From Clostridia bacterium (GTDB lineage: Bacteria > Bacillota > Clostridia > Oscillospirales > SIG627), in assembly GCA_017467865.1 (NCBI GenBank), contig JAFUKG010000041.1, positions 1 through 59,295 on the forward strand: DNA of 59,295 bases, in the 5' to 3' direction. Every line of letters starts with the position of its first letter. Within the stretch, counting starts at the first letter, position 1. Under the pieces are notes generated by a model. It saw only the letters and a program-made list of their open reading frames with translations, had not been told where the DNA came from and ran no database searches. Positions 1 to 10,352 of the stretch are shown one piece after another. The position numbers and the translations under genes were made by a program.

Positions 1-319
1 GCTCAAGGGCTACGTTATCAAGGAGTCAGACCCTCTTGTTCAGGCGACACTTGACGCTTACAGAGAAAACACCGGAGATATTGAGAGTGCTCCTTATCTG
101 AGTGTGGGGGGTACCTATGCGAGATTTTTAAAGAATGCGGTCAGCACGGGCTCGTATACCGGTAAATCAAAGCATCCTCCTCTTCTTCCTGGACACGGCA
201 ACGTTCATCAGCCCGATGAAATGCTTGACATTGAAGGATTTTTACAAGGAATTGAAATCCTCTCGCATATGATAATAAAGGCAGACAAAGTACTGCACAA
301 CGAAACAAGTGAGGTTTAA
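1..319 (+). CDS. M20 family dipeptidase (PepV/Sapep-like), C-terminal part
   Basis: The reading frame is open from base 2 and ends at TAA 317-319, so only about the last 105 residues are present; the start lies outside the window. The visible part contains GGTYAR followed by GHGNVHQPDE, the C-terminal signature of M20 metallodipeptidases of the PepV type. There the final His belongs to the metal or substrate site. These cytosolic enzymes cleave dipeptides and feed amino-acid pools. The next gene, an aminotransferase, starts one base after this stop, so the two are probably co-transcribed and may both serve amino-acid catabolism. The family call is fairly firm; the exact substrate cannot be told. 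Confidence 0.8.
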   Translation, partial: LKGYVIKESDPLVQATLDAYRENTGDIESAPYLSVGGTYARFLKNAVSTGSYTGKSKHPPLLPGHGNVHQPDEMLDIEGFLQGIEILSHMIIKADKVLHNETSEV

Positions 320-320
320 G

Positions 321-1595
321 ATGGATTATTTAAAGCTTGATAAAAACGCGCTCAGAGAAGAACTGAGTGAAAAAAGAAAAGAATATGAGAGAATAAGAGA
401 AAAGGACTTGAAGCTTGACATGTCAAGAGGAAAGCCTGCTGCCGACCAGCTCAACCTCTCCGACGGAATGCTGAATATTCTCACTCACGACGACTGTGTA
501 AATCACACTATCGACTATCGAAACTACGGCATTTTCGACGGTATTCCCGAAGCTAAGGAGATGTTCTGTGACCTGCTGGGAGCTGAGAAAGACGAGATAA
601 TGATTCTGGGTAACAGCTCTCTGAACATAATGTACGATGCTATTATCCGTTCCTTTGTGCTTGGTGTTAATTCATCCTGTCCTCCTTGGTCAAAGCTTGA
701 AAAGGTTAAGTTCCTTTGCCCCGTTCCCGGATATGACAGACATTTCAGAATCTGTGAGAGAATGGGCATTGAGATGATAAATATAGATATGACTCCCGAA
801 GGCCCCGATATGGACACCGTTGAAAGACTTGTAGCCGAGGACGAGGCAATAAAGGGTATATGGTGCGTTCCCAAGTACTCTAATCCCGGGGGAGTTACCT
901 ATTCCGACGAGACTGTAAGACGTTTTGCAAACCTCAAGCCTAAGGCCGGCGACTTCAGAATTTTTTGGGACAATGCTTACTGCATTCACGACCTTTACGA
1001 TGACGGGGATAAGCTTTTAAACCTCTTTGAAGAGTGTAAGAAGGCGGGCAATCCCTCTCTTCCCTACATCTTCGGCTCTACGTCAAAAATTACTTATCCC
1101 GGTGCAGGCGTTGCCTTTATCATTGCAAGCAAAAACAACATCAGGAGAATTATAGACCGCTCAGGTGCACAAACCATCGGTTATGACAAGTTAAATCAGC
1201 TTCGTCACGTTAAATTCTTTAAAAACGCCGATGGCATCAAGATTCACATGAAGAAGCACGCAGAGCTCATAAGACCAAAGTTTGAGACCGTTCTTTCGGC
1301 TCTTGAAAGAGAGTTTAGTGAAAACAAAATCCTTGAATGGACAAACCCCCGCGGCGGATACTTTATCAGTGTAAATCTCCTTGACGGCTGTGCAAAGCGC
1401 ACCGTAGAGCTTTGCGCCGAGGCGGGTGTCGTTCTCACGGGCGCGGGTGCTACCTTCCCCTACGGAAAGGATCCACGTGACAGGAACATAAGAATTGCAC
1501 CTACCTTCCCCACAGTAGCAGAGCTCAGCGAAGCAGTTGAAGTATTCTGCCTTGCAGTAAAGCTTGCTACACTTGAAAAATTACTGAATATATAA
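321..1595 (+). CDS. PLP-dependent aminotransferase, class I/II (MocR-like aspartate aminotransferase family)
   Basis: A 424-residue fold-type I aminotransferase. The PLP lysine is K256 in GSTSKIT. The N-terminus (KLDMSRGKP) and the FWDNAYCIHDL segment match the family annotated as putative aspartate or alanine-glyoxylate aminotransferases (Aminotran_MocR type, about 420-430 residues), so the gene is full length. I choose ATG 321 rather than the in-frame GTG 309. GTG 309 lies inside the upstream gene, whereas ATG 321 has GAGG at 311-314 with a 6-base spacer. It probably moves amino groups between an amino acid and 2-oxoglutarate in the cytosol. It follows the dipeptidase by one base, and a perfect hairpin terminator overlaps its stop codon. 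The preferred substrate is not readable from sequence. Confidence 0.85.
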   Translation: MDYLKLDKNALREELSEKRKEYERIREKDLKLDMSRGKPAADQLNLSDGMLNILTHDDCVNHTIDYRNYGIFDGIPEAKEMFCDLLGAEKDEIMILGNSSLNIMYDAIIRSFVLGVNSSCPPWSKLEKVKFLCPVPGYDRHFRICERMGIEMINIDMTPEGPDMDTVERLVAEDEAIKGIWCVPKYSNPGGVTYSDETVRRFANLKPKAGDFRIFWDNAYCIHDLYDDGDKLLNLFEECKKAGNPSLPYIFGSTSKITYPGAGVAFIIASKNNIRRIIDRSGAQTIGYDKLNQLRHVKFFKNADGIKIHMKKHAELIRPKFETVLSALEREFSENKILEWTNPRGGYFISVNLLDGCAKRTVELCAEAGVVLTGAGATFPYGKDPRDRNIRIAPTFPTVAELSEAVEVFCLAVKLATLEKLLNI

Positions 1596-1627
1596 AGAAA
1601 TAGCACCTTTCGAGGTGCTATTTCTTT
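1594..1627. terminator. Bidirectional intrinsic terminator with TTCG loop
   Basis: A perfect 15-bp stem (1594-1608 with 1613-1627) closes a TTCG tetraloop, with A-rich and T-rich flanks so that it works in both directions. It separates the aminotransferase (plus) from the converging spore protein gene (minus, ends at 1633). Confidence 0.9.
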
Positions 1628-1632
1628 ATATA

Positions 1633-3180
1633 TTAAGGTATTCTTATAACTCTTTTGAGTGTTCCGTCGGTGATTGAGTTTGCCTCGGCAAGGGCAGAAA
1701 GAGATACTCCGTAGCGTTTTCCTACGCTCCAAAGGGTATCCTCGGAGGATGGATAACAAAAGACTTCAAATTCATCCGTCTTTTCTTTTTCGGTGAGTGT
1801 TACAGAGGAAACGTAGCTTTCTTCGCTTTCGCTGAAGATGTGGGCGGTTGTCACAAGATCGAAAGACAGCTCTGCTTTACCTGAGGTAACCTTGCTGTCA
1901 ATATATCCGACAGAAGCAGAAATAACAGGCACAAGACTTTTATCTGATACAGACAAGTCTGTGGGAAGGTTAAAGGGAACGTTCAGGTTTACAGTCTCAC
2001 GCACTCCCCTCTCGCCATCCTCGGTGCATCCTATGGCGGTTATATCCATTTTATAATCGGCGTACATCTTTCCGTTGTCGTACCCCCAACGGCTGAGCTT
2101 TATTTCTCCGCGGCAGCCCTCAAGCCTTATTATATCTTCCTTAAGAGAAATTGTCTCACGAATGGCAGTATTTTCTTTCAAGGTACCCTCGAACTTCAAA
2201 AGGCGTTTTGTTTCTTCTGTCAGATCTGCCTCACAGCCCACACCGTAAAGGTCGCGGGCAAGAACAGTATCTTCATTTTCGATAATATCAAAGTTAGCGG
2301 TATAACTGCCGTTTACCTTTAATATGCGGTTGTCACCTAAATTATCTGTCAATATTTCAAAAGACACTCCTGAGACAACAAGCTCTCCCATTGCCGCAGA
2401 AGAGCTTTCGGCGTCGCCGCACTCTATTCTTTCGGATATTTCCATAGGCTGATAGAAGCTTTGTACAGATACTTCTCTTTCTCCGTCACTTTCGGGAAGA
2501 TAGGTGCAATGAATTCCAAGTGTTCCCCAAAAGCTGACGGAGTTTGCTCCAACCGAGGTGTTTTCAAGGCTGACGGCAGGGACACAAGACAGAATGCGCT
2601 CCATAGGCGGAAGTGATGAAGGGAGTTTGATTTCCTCTGAAAAGTCAAAGCTGTCCGACGCCGATGACAAAAGTGTACACAAGGACACCTCACTCTTCAT
2701 AATCTCGGTTTTCTTTTCATCGGATAAGTCGGTATTTACCGCCTCAAACATGGTGTTTCCCCTTGTTAACGTGTCAAGAACAATATCACATCTGACGCTT
2801 ACCTTTCTGGGGCTTTGGACTTTGCAAGAGAGGTTTTCAATATAGGGTATCACGTGAAGGGTTATACTGTCAGAATCTATGTCCCCCGAAAGGGGATTTT
2901 TCATATTTTCAGTAAAGTTACAGGAAAAGCTATGAGCTTCACAGCCCCCGTCTTCTCCTGAATATATAACAGTAAAATCCACCTTTCCTGAAGTCTCAAT
3001 GCCAATACTGTCTTCCTCTGCTCTAAATTTTTTGTCGGTAAGGGTTGGGGTGGCGCTGACCGATACTATTCTCACTATATCCGAGCAGTAATCGGGAAAA
3101 AGCCCTTCTTCCTCCACCCTTATTTTCCTCACACTGTGGCTAATATCGGAAAGGTTTTTGTTTATCCGCATATTGTTCAT
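1633..3180 (-). CDS. SPOCS (DUF3794) and LysM domain protein, SipL-like spore envelope protein
   Basis: A 515-residue protein with about three repeats of the SPOCS/DUF3794 type (roughly residues 20-140, 185-320 and 320-440) and a C-terminal LysM-like segment (about 466-510, containing TLWSVGKRYGVSLSALAEAN). This is the architecture and length of SipL of Clostridioides difficile, which joins the spore coat base layer to the forespore via SpoIVA. The SipL role is known for the family; here it is inferred from architecture alone. There is no signal peptide or membrane segment, which fits a mother-cell protein. ATG 3180 has AAAGGAGC about 6 bases upstream. It lies 32 bases downstream of the giant glucan synthase gene on the same strand and is probably in the same operon. 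The gene implies a spore former. Confidence 0.8.
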   Translation of the reverse strand: MNNMRINKNLSDISHSVRKIRVEEEGLFPDYCSDIVRIVSVSATPTLTDKKFRAEEDSIGIETSGKVDFTVIYSGEDGGCEAHSFSCNFTENMKNPLSGDIDSDSITLHVIPYIENLSCKVQSPRKVSVRCDIVLDTLTRGNTMFEAVNTDLSDEKKTEIMKSEVSLCTLLSSASDSFDFSEEIKLPSSLPPMERILSCVPAVSLENTSVGANSVSFWGTLGIHCTYLPESDGEREVSVQSFYQPMEISERIECGDAESSSAAMGELVVSGVSFEILTDNLGDNRILKVNGSYTANFDIIENEDTVLARDLYGVGCEADLTEETKRLLKFEGTLKENTAIRETISLKEDIIRLEGCRGEIKLSRWGYDNGKMYADYKMDITAIGCTEDGERGVRETVNLNVPFNLPTDLSVSDKSLVPVISASVGYIDSKVTSGKAELSFDLVTTAHIFSESEESYVSSVTLTEKEKTDEFEVFCYPSSEDTLWSVGKRYGVSLSALAEANSITDGTLKRVIRIP

Positions 3181-3212
3181 ATTGTAGCTCCTTTAACTCT
3201 TTTTGCTACATT

Positions 3213-6200
3213 TTATGAGAACGGGTCACAATTATTCCTTTTTTCGTTATCAATAAGCCACAGAAGTTTTCTGTACCAGCTTGCAGCTCCTGTATACCAG
3301 CTCCAGCCGCACCGTCCCGCGTTATCGGGATTAGAATAGACGTCCCCCGCCATAACGTATGGCTCCGCCTTATATTCTTTCCCCTTTCCCATAGGGTCAA
3401 GCTGTTTTGCCAGTGTCACTGCTCTCTTTTGGTTTTCTTCTTTTTTCTCGGGAGCAACGAAAAAGCCTATTGCAGACCACACTGCGCCATGGGTATACTG
3501 ACCCCCGTTTTCACGCATACCCTCGGGGTAGGACGTAAGATAGCCTACGTCTCTGTCATAGGCTTTAAAGGGAGGAGTAAAAAGCTTGAATATTCCCACC
3601 TCTCCGTCGTAAAGCTCACGCCATGCGCTGTCCAAAGCAAGGGCTATTCTCTTGGGGTTTCCGTCCCCTAAAATACTGTGGGAAATAGATGCAAAAGCCT
3701 GAGGAAGAGCGTCAATCTTCATAGAGGTACACCCCTCTACCCCGAGGACTCTTCCGTCGGGCAAAAAGGCGCGGGCATAACGGTCAGAGAAAAAGGCGTT
3801 TTCCTCTATTCCCTTCCTTACCTTTTCGGAATAGGCTCTGTAATTCTCAGAGTCCTCTATAACCTCAAGGTACATTCCTATAACTATTCTCACGAAAAAG
3901 CCAAGCCACACGCTCTCGCTACCCTCAGGAAGAGAGTTAAGACCGTCGTTCCAGTCACCGTCTCCTATAAAGGGAAGTGAATGCCCGCCAAGTCCTCTTG
4001 TGACAAGTAGGTCAAGAGCTCTCTTCAGATGCTCAGAGAGGCTTTCTCTGTCTTCACTCTTACTATGGGTTTTATATCTATCCTTTTCTTTAGGAGACAG
4101 TGGTTTATCTTCAAGGTATCGTATTTTTATACCGAGTATACTTTTGTCCTCGGTTCTCTTGATATAAAGGCAGGTGAGCCACACCAGCCACAAATAATCG
4201 TCGGAGCATCTCGTTCGGATGCCTCTGCCGTGATGCCACCAATGCTCCGCATCTCCTTCACTAAACTGATGGGCAGCAAGACGGAATATATGATTTCTCA
4301 CGGCAACAGGGTCCATATCCATTACCGCGAGACAGTCCTGTGCCTGATCTCTGTATCCCCAGGCACCACCCGACTGATAAGGACCCGAGCGAGCGTAAAA
4401 TCGGCAGGCAAGCACCTGATAAGGAAGCCAAAATTCAGAAAGCTTTACACCGAGGCTGTTCTTGAAGGAGGCGTTTTTGATTTTTTCGGTAAAGAAGTCC
4501 TCAGACTCCTGCCAAAGGGAAGAGAAGGTATGGGAAGAAAAGTACTTTTTCACCTCTTCAAGATGCCTATTACTTCCCGAATATCCCAAAACAAATACCA
4601 CTTCTCCCGGCTTTGTGCAGTTTACCTTTACTCCTCTGTCGTGAATTTGCAGTTTGTTTTCAAAGGGGGCGAAAATATACCCATTCCCTTTTAAACTGTC
4701 TGAAAACAAATTTTTAAAAAGGCAGAGATTTTTCCCCTCTGATGAATAGCTGATAACGGTAGTTGCTTTGGGAAAATCATCCATTACGGGAATCATTTTG
4801 TACAGAAGGGAAAAGCTGTCGCTTTCCACACGTACAGAAACCGCCTTAAAAAGTAGTTTCGGATGAATAGCAACCTTAACGTTAAAGTTATCTCCCGCGT
4901 ACTCCGCACGTCCCAAAGAAAAGTGAACGGCAACCGAGGAAAGGCAAAGGTCTCTGTCTGAAGCTCCGTCAGAAAGTATAAGCTTTTCACTGCCACTCCC
5001 TCCCACGGGGTCGTTTTCAAAGTAGGTCAGTCTTGACAGTCTTGAATTATAAACCCAAGTAAAGCCAAGGCTTCGATGTGTGGGCATTGTTCCGAAGGTG
5101 GGAGTGGCAATAACGTGAGAATAAACTACCTCAGGCGGTAAATCGTAGGGCCTTACGGTATAGCCCTCATCTTCAAAGACTACGTTGCGGCTCGCAGGTC
5201 CGCAACGCTTAACATAGCGCTCCTGTCTGTAAAATGGCAGTCGTTTTTCTCTCATAGGATAGGTTGCCGAGGCAAGGGCGTCAAGCATTTCTGCCACTCC
5301 CGCTTTACTTATATCCGCAAAGAATATGCCTCCCCTTTTTCCTGAAAGGAACCTGCATCCTAAAGCGTCAACTGCCGACTCGGCTTCGTGACGCCCCCCT
5401 CTTGAATAGCCGAGGTCTGCAACCTCTATAACTAAATCATACCTTGCCCCCATAATATAGTGGAGCTTTTTATAGCTTAAAAGCTTTTTAAGCTCTTCTC
5501 TTTTAATTCCCGATTTTACAAGAAAAACGGGTAAATCACCTGATATGCCAAGAGAATATAACGAATCCTTTCCGAAGCTCTCCTTGCCCGTACGGTCTCT
5601 TTCCCAGCGATATTCAGGTCTGAAAACCCATAGCATATTTTCATAAAGCTCACGGTTTATTTTTTCGTTTATACCGCCCGCACTGAGAGCTCCCATATAA
5701 AGCTCACGGCTTTTTTCAAGGCTTTTATAAAAGGAGCACGCCTTCTCGTCCTTTGCCGCCCATACAGCCTCGGCACGGCTCTTGCCGTAACCTATAACAA
5801 AAGTGGTATCTGTTTTTGAGAAATACCCCACCTTTGCCAATATGCATGGGCTTAGCGGAGTTGAGGTTGTAAGCTTTTTTGAAAGAGGCTTTTTGACTGC
5901 TTCCGAGAGAGAGAAAAGGGAGTATTCTTCGCTGCCGAATAGCTCAAGCCTTGACACCTCAAAGGTGAAAGGCGCTGTACACATCAGGGCGATGTGAAAC
6001 TCCTCGCCTTTTGACAGTATAAGAGCTTCGTTTTCGCTGTCGTAAGATGCCCTAAAAAACAGGTCGTTATAAGAGGGATGGGACATATATGCATTAATAC
6101 CTGTCAGAATGGGCTCAAGGTATATTCCCACCTCTCCCTCTCTTCCCGTCATCTGAAGTCTTATTCTTGTGGCACAGTTTTTTGCAGAAAGACTAAAGGT

Positions 6201-9200
6201 CGCCCTCAGCATACCCGTTTTGTATTCTGCCGAAACGGGGTCAAAATTAAAACTCACGTCCTCAGAAACCGATGGAGAAAATAGTGTGTCCTTATCTGTG
6301 CCAAAGACGAAAATTCCCGATGGATTAAATGCTGAAACGGGCTTGATTGCCGAAAGGTATTCCCTTGAAGAAAGCTTTACCTCCTCGGATACTACTCCCC
6401 TTTCAAAAAGTATCATAGTGTGTTCTCTTCCCGATAATATTCCCATCGACGGGGCAGTGCGGAATACGCTTTCATCACCTGCTCTCTCCCGCATGAGTGA
6501 TGGCTCTCGGATGAGATTTTGGGGCTTTTTGCGCTTTCGGTAGCTTATAGCATCGGCGGGCACCGCTTCCTTCAAAAGCTCTTTTACTGCCCTCATCTCA
6601 CGGTCAGACATAAAACGGTGTACAAATATATCCTGAAAAGAAGCATTGGCAAGTGCAACCATACTCATCCCCAAGTGGTGGCACATAAAGCTTTTTACCG
6701 TGGAGGGATTTTTGCCCACTCTTTTTTCACTTAAGTCAATAGCCTCGTAAAATCCGCATTCGCCGTACATTCCAAGCCTTTCGAGGGCTCTTAAATTTTT
6801 AAGGCAGATGGATACGTTTTCCCTCATCATAAGGAAGGTGGAATAAGGGGATATTACCCGTTCCCCATTGCTGTCACGGCTTCTCGACAAAGTGGGTACT
6901 CCAAAGGCGCGGTACTGATAATTCAATGCTTCATCGAAGGCAAAATAACCGCTTTCGGAAATGCCGAATATTCTCTCCTTGCCAACGTTTACGCCAAATC
7001 TGTACTGCTCGGAAAAAGCATAGGAAAGTGCTTCGTGGGAAAAGCTGTTTTTATAGACGGGTAAAAAGAGGTGGGGCATAAAGAACTCGAACGCCGTACC
7101 GCTCCACGAAAGAGCACCAACAGCATAGCCCGTGGCAGTGAGGGGACGGGAAAGAGCCGACCAATGAGTGCCCTTTACAATTCCTCTTGCAACGGCATAG
7201 TAATCGGTAGTCCGCGCCTCGCTCATATACATATCGTAAACGATGCCGTCCTGCTCGTTTTTATCTGTGAAAAATCCTAAAGCGAAAAGGTCCCGCTTGG
7301 CGTTATATAAAAACTTAAAATCCGACTCCTCTTCTATTTTTTTGATACGGCTGCGAAGAGGAGCTATTCTTTTATCCTCGCCCTCGTACTCAGCAAGTCC
7401 CTCGTAAAGAGTAAGAAGGGAAACTACGAAGTTTCCGTTGTCCACGGTAGAAACGTATTCGTTACCGATAACCTCCAAAGTGATAATACTGTACCAATTG
7501 TAAAGCTGACCCTTGAATTTAGGGAGCTTTTCCAACGAGGCTATTGCCCGTTCAAGTCTTTCAACCGCAGAAGAAATACTTATAAGCGAAAAGTCCAAAG
7601 CCGCAAGAACTGACAGTAAATAAAGCCCTATATTGGTGGGAGAGGTGCGGGCAGCTATTTCTCCCGAGGGGAAAACCGACACGTTGTCGGGGGGGAGATA
7701 GTTTGTGGAGGCATCAACGTATTTGTCAAAATAGCGCCAAATATCAGAGGCGTATTTTTTGAAGAGACGGCGGTAGCGGTGGGAGGTGCTGTGCGTCTTA
7801 TTTTCAAGAGAGAGAAAATATGACATCACGGGAAAGAGGCACCAGAGAATACCCATAAGACGGCAGAGGGAAAGCCTTGCAAAAGCAAGCATAAATGCGC
7901 CTGATAAAAAAGAAGGAAAGGTATAAATAAAGACCGACGAAAAAGAGCTTTTTCTTTTAGCTTCAATTCCCGCCGTAGTCCATTCGAGAAGCTTTTTTCG
8001 CGAAATGCACATACGCCATAATGCTCGAATGACAGCGTCGGTGTTCTTATAAGCAACAAAAGCAAGAGAAGAAAGGCGCCAGCCTGCCAATATAAGCTCT
8101 TGGGCGGGGGCTGTTATACTGTCTCCGAAAAACCTTCTGAAAAGTGTTTTCAGAGTTCCCTTGAATAAGGAGCGGGTAAGCTCTATGGCAAGAGGAATTA
8201 TATTAAGTGACAAAAGTATAAAGGATATGAGGGTAATACTTTCAAGTCTGTACCACATTACAAGGAAAAGTCCCAGTACCTGTGAAAGAGGGAGCACAAG
8301 ATTCAAGGCGTTATTTATAAAAATAAGCCTATCACCCCACGTCATAGGATTTTTCACCTTTCCGTTAAGGGTTGGAACATAGTGTGTCACAAATCTTAAA
8401 TCCTGTATATCCCCTCTCGCCCAGCGGTGGGCGCGGTTATAGTAGGAGCGGACAGATGATGGAATTGAGTCAAAGAAGTTAATATCCGAGAGCTGACCCG
8501 TCTTAAGCCTTGTTCCCTCTAAAATATCATGGCTGAGAATAATGCCGTCGGGAAAGGCGTCAAGGATAGTTTCTTTGTAAGATTTCACGTCAAACATTCC
8601 TTTACCGCAAAAGATACCCTTGCCAGAGAGCACGTGACTGAGATTGAATACCGCTGAGTGGTATGAGTCCGTCCCTCCCACTCCCGACATAATAGAGGAA
8701 AACCTTGTAGTGTGTGCCGACTCAAGAGAGGTAGCAAGCGTTGGGGCAAGAACACCGAAGCCCTTTGTCACAACCTTTACTCCCCCTCTTTCTCCCACAA
8801 CGGGAGCATTCAGAGGATGTGCCATAGTGCCTATCATTTTATTTAAAGCGCCAAGCTCTATATCGGTATCGCTGTCAAGAGTGAGTACGTATTTAATTTC
8901 AGGTAATATTGCCCCGTAAGAGTCGAGCGCTGATTCCATACCAGAAAGCATTTTCACAAGCTCGTTTATAGCGCCTCTTTTTCTCTCATAGGCAATAAAT
9001 CTTCCGCTTTTTTCGTCCTTTACTCTCTCCCTTGTAAAAAGTACAAAGCGTGAGCCGTAAATTTTGTTGAGTCTATCTGCTTCGTTCTTTGCGCATTTTA
9101 TTATTCTTTCGTCAAGGCGTGTTTTCCTTTCCTTTGATTCGGGAAGGTCGAAGAGAATGCCGTAGTATAGGTTTTCATCTCCCTTTCCTCTGCCTTGAGT

Positions 9201-10193
9201 TTTAAGGCTTATATTTTCAAGATGGCTGAACGTTTCCTTTACGTCCTCAGCTGAGGTGAGAAGAGAGGTGATAACGGTGAGAGTGCTGTGCTCCTTATCC
9301 ACACTTGTCATTTCAAGTCTGGGGAGTATCTCACTTCTCTCAACGGAAGCAACGATAGGCACGAAAACTAAAAAGGCGCACTCCTTCAGCGGCAATACCG
9401 ACAGTAAGAAAAGAATGACCCCCAGAGCTTCGGGGATAGATGAAAAGATTATCTTGAAGGCTATAAAAAGGAACAGTGAGAAGATGGCAAGGTAGAGCAC
9501 AAGCCATCCTTTTTTATTTTTTCTGAAAGGCAGAAGCTCACCTATGTGGCACTTCTTTTCCTCTGCTTCAAGCACAAGGCTTTTAACCGCTGAGGTAAAG
9601 TTCATTCTTCTTTTTTTGGCATATTCTTTAATTTTTCTCTTGTATAAGGCTTTACTTTCCTTATCAAGCCTTGGATAGATACCTGCAGGGTCACGCCTGA
9701 GGTACTGCTCGTAAGAAAAATAGCCGAGGAAAAATGGCGTGAAGTCGAAGACTCTCAGCTTCCGTATCATATTAATACCAACGCTGACGTCCTCACCCTT
9801 TGTGAGAGAATTTGCGGTAAAAATTATACCTTCGGCAAGTAAAACCTCACGAAGGGAGTCAATTTCCTCATCGTCGATATCCTCTGAAAGAGTTTCAAAG
9901 AAAGCTGAAATAACGTCGGAGACATCCGAGTCCGCCATAAGCTTCACCATTGCTTCACCGTAGCATCTCATCTTCTTTGACATACTCTTCCCGTAAGCGT
10001 CGTTTACAGACTCCTCTATAAGATAGAAATTTTCGTATATCCATTTACCGTTTTCGCTTTTTCTCTCCTCTTCCCTTTTCACATAACCCCAAAGCATGCG
10101 GTAAGCCCTTTTATAGGAGAGTATCTTATGTGAAAGATATGGCTTCTCCTCTCTCATTTTTATAAGTAATTCTTTTACCTTGCTTTTTTCCAT
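3213..10193 (-). CDS. Cyclic beta-1,2-glucan synthase-like protein (GT84, Cgs middle domain, GH94)
   Basis: A giant membrane enzyme of 2326 residues. Order of parts: a helical N-terminal region with the family motif RRDPAGIYPRLD (~166-177); two or more membrane helices (~229-285); a GT84 glycosyltransferase domain with the DSDTD metal motif at 440-444 and RAHRWARGDIQ (~587-597); more membrane segments (~620-840); the Cgs middle 'glycoamylase-like' region (~960-1200, containing TDYYAVARGIVKGTHWSAL), which in the family carries the cyclising transglycosylation; and a C-terminal GH94 phosphorylase domain with GDGDWNDG (~2075, general acid Asp). Family role: UDP-glucose is polymerised to beta-1,2-glucan, which is trimmed and cyclised. 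I use ATG 10193, which has AAGGGG 8 bases upstream; an earlier in-frame start at 10265 lacks a ribosome site. The spore-envelope gene follows it. Product identity (cyclic or linear) is inferred. Confidence 0.85.
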   Translation of the reverse strand: MEKSKVKELLIKMREEKPYLSHKILSYKRAYRMLWGYVKREEERKSENGKWIYENFYLIEESVNDAYGKSMSKKMRCYGEAMVKLMADSDVSDVISAFFETLSEDIDDEEIDSLREVLLAEGIIFTANSLTKGEDVSVGINMIRKLRVFDFTPFFLGYFSYEQYLRRDPAGIYPRLDKESKALYKRKIKEYAKKRRMNFTSAVKSLVLEAEEKKCHIGELLPFRKNKKGWLVLYLAIFSLFLFIAFKIIFSSIPEALGVILFLLSVLPLKECAFLVFVPIVASVERSEILPRLEMTSVDKEHSTLTVITSLLTSAEDVKETFSHLENISLKTQGRGKGDENLYYGILFDLPESKERKTRLDERIIKCAKNEADRLNKIYGSRFVLFTRERVKDEKSGRFIAYERKRGAINELVKMLSGMESALDSYGAILPEIKYVLTLDSDTDIELGALNKMIGTMAHPLNAPVVGERGGVKVVTKGFGVLAPTLATSLESAHTTRFSSIMSGVGGTDSYHSAVFNLSHVLSGKGIFCGKGMFDVKSYKETILDAFPDGIILSHDILEGTRLKTGQLSDINFFDSIPSSVRSYYNRAHRWARGDIQDLRFVTHYVPTLNGKVKNPMTWGDRLIFINNALNLVLPLSQVLGLFLVMWYRLESITLISFILLSLNIIPLAIELTRSLFKGTLKTLFRRFFGDSITAPAQELILAGWRLSSLAFVAYKNTDAVIRALWRMCISRKKLLEWTTAGIEAKRKSSFSSVFIYTFPSFLSGAFMLAFARLSLCRLMGILWCLFPVMSYFLSLENKTHSTSHRYRRLFKKYASDIWRYFDKYVDASTNYLPPDNVSVFPSGEIAARTSPTNIGLYLLSVLAALDFSLISISSAVERLERAIASLEKLPKFKGQLYNWYSIITLEVIGNEYVSTVDNGNFVVSLLTLYEGLAEYEGEDKRIAPLRSRIKKIEEESDFKFLYNAKRDLFALGFFTDKNEQDGIVYDMYMSEARTTDYYAVARGIVKGTHWSALSRPLTATGYAVGALSWSGTAFEFFMPHLFLPVYKNSFSHEALSYAFSEQYRFGVNVGKERIFGISESGYFAFDEALNYQYRAFGVPTLSRSRDSNGERVISPYSTFLMMRENVSICLKNLRALERLGMYGECGFYEAIDLSEKRVGKNPSTVKSFMCHHLGMSMVALANASFQDIFVHRFMSDREMRAVKELLKEAVPADAISYRKRKKPQNLIREPSLMRERAGDESVFRTAPSMGILSGREHTMILFERGVVSEEVKLSSREYLSAIKPVSAFNPSGIFVFGTDKDTLFSPSVSEDVSFNFDPVSAEYKTGMLRATFSLSAKNCATRIRLQMTGREGEVGIYLEPILTGINAYMSHPSYNDLFFRASYDSENEALILSKGEEFHIALMCTAPFTFEVSRLELFGSEEYSLFSLSEAVKKPLSKKLTTSTPLSPCILAKVGYFSKTDTTFVIGYGKSRAEAVWAAKDEKACSFYKSLEKSRELYMGALSAGGINEKINRELYENMLWVFRPEYRWERDRTGKESFGKDSLYSLGISGDLPVFLVKSGIKREELKKLLSYKKLHYIMGARYDLVIEVADLGYSRGGRHEAESAVDALGCRFLSGKRGGIFFADISKAGVAEMLDALASATYPMREKRLPFYRQERYVKRCGPASRNVVFEDEGYTVRPYDLPPEVVYSHVIATPTFGTMPTHRSLGFTWVYNSRLSRLTYFENDPVGGSGSEKLILSDGASDRDLCLSSVAVHFSLGRAEYAGDNFNVKVAIHPKLLFKAVSVRVESDSFSLLYKMIPVMDDFPKATTVISYSSEGKNLCLFKNLFSDSLKGNGYIFAPFENKLQIHDRGVKVNCTKPGEVVFVLGYSGSNRHLEEVKKYFSSHTFSSLWQESEDFFTEKIKNASFKNSLGVKLSEFWLPYQVLACRFYARSGPYQSGGAWGYRDQAQDCLAVMDMDPVAVRNHIFRLAAHQFSEGDAEHWWHHGRGIRTRCSDDYLWLVWLTCLYIKRTEDKSILGIKIRYLEDKPLSPKEKDRYKTHSKSEDRESLSEHLKRALDLLVTRGLGGHSLPFIGDGDWNDGLNSLPEGSESVWLGFFVRIVIGMYLEVIEDSENYRAYSEKVRKGIEENAFFSDRYARAFLPDGRVLGVEGCTSMKIDALPQAFASISHSILGDGNPKRIALALDSAWRELYDGEVGIFKLFTPPFKAYDRDVGYLTSYPEGMRENGGQYTHGAVWSAIGFFVAPEKKEENQKRAVTLAKQLDPMGKGKEYKAEPYVMAGDVYSNPDNAGRCGWSWYTGAASWYRKLLWLIDNEKRNNCDPFS

Positions 10194-10352
10194 AAAGTCA
10201 ACCCCTTTTCTCAGCGACAGTATTCTCAAAGAGGTGGAAAAATATACAAATGGGGGTAATTTCACCCACTCTCAATTTCCGATTTTAAAATTTTTTTATT
10301 TTTTTGAGTCCGAAAACCCCTATAAAATAGGCATTTTTTAACTTTCAAAAAA

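Noticed and set aside
4029..4694. 221-residue plus-strand frame inside the glucan synthase gene
   Set aside because: Antisense shadow of the GH94 region; no ribosome site and no motif.
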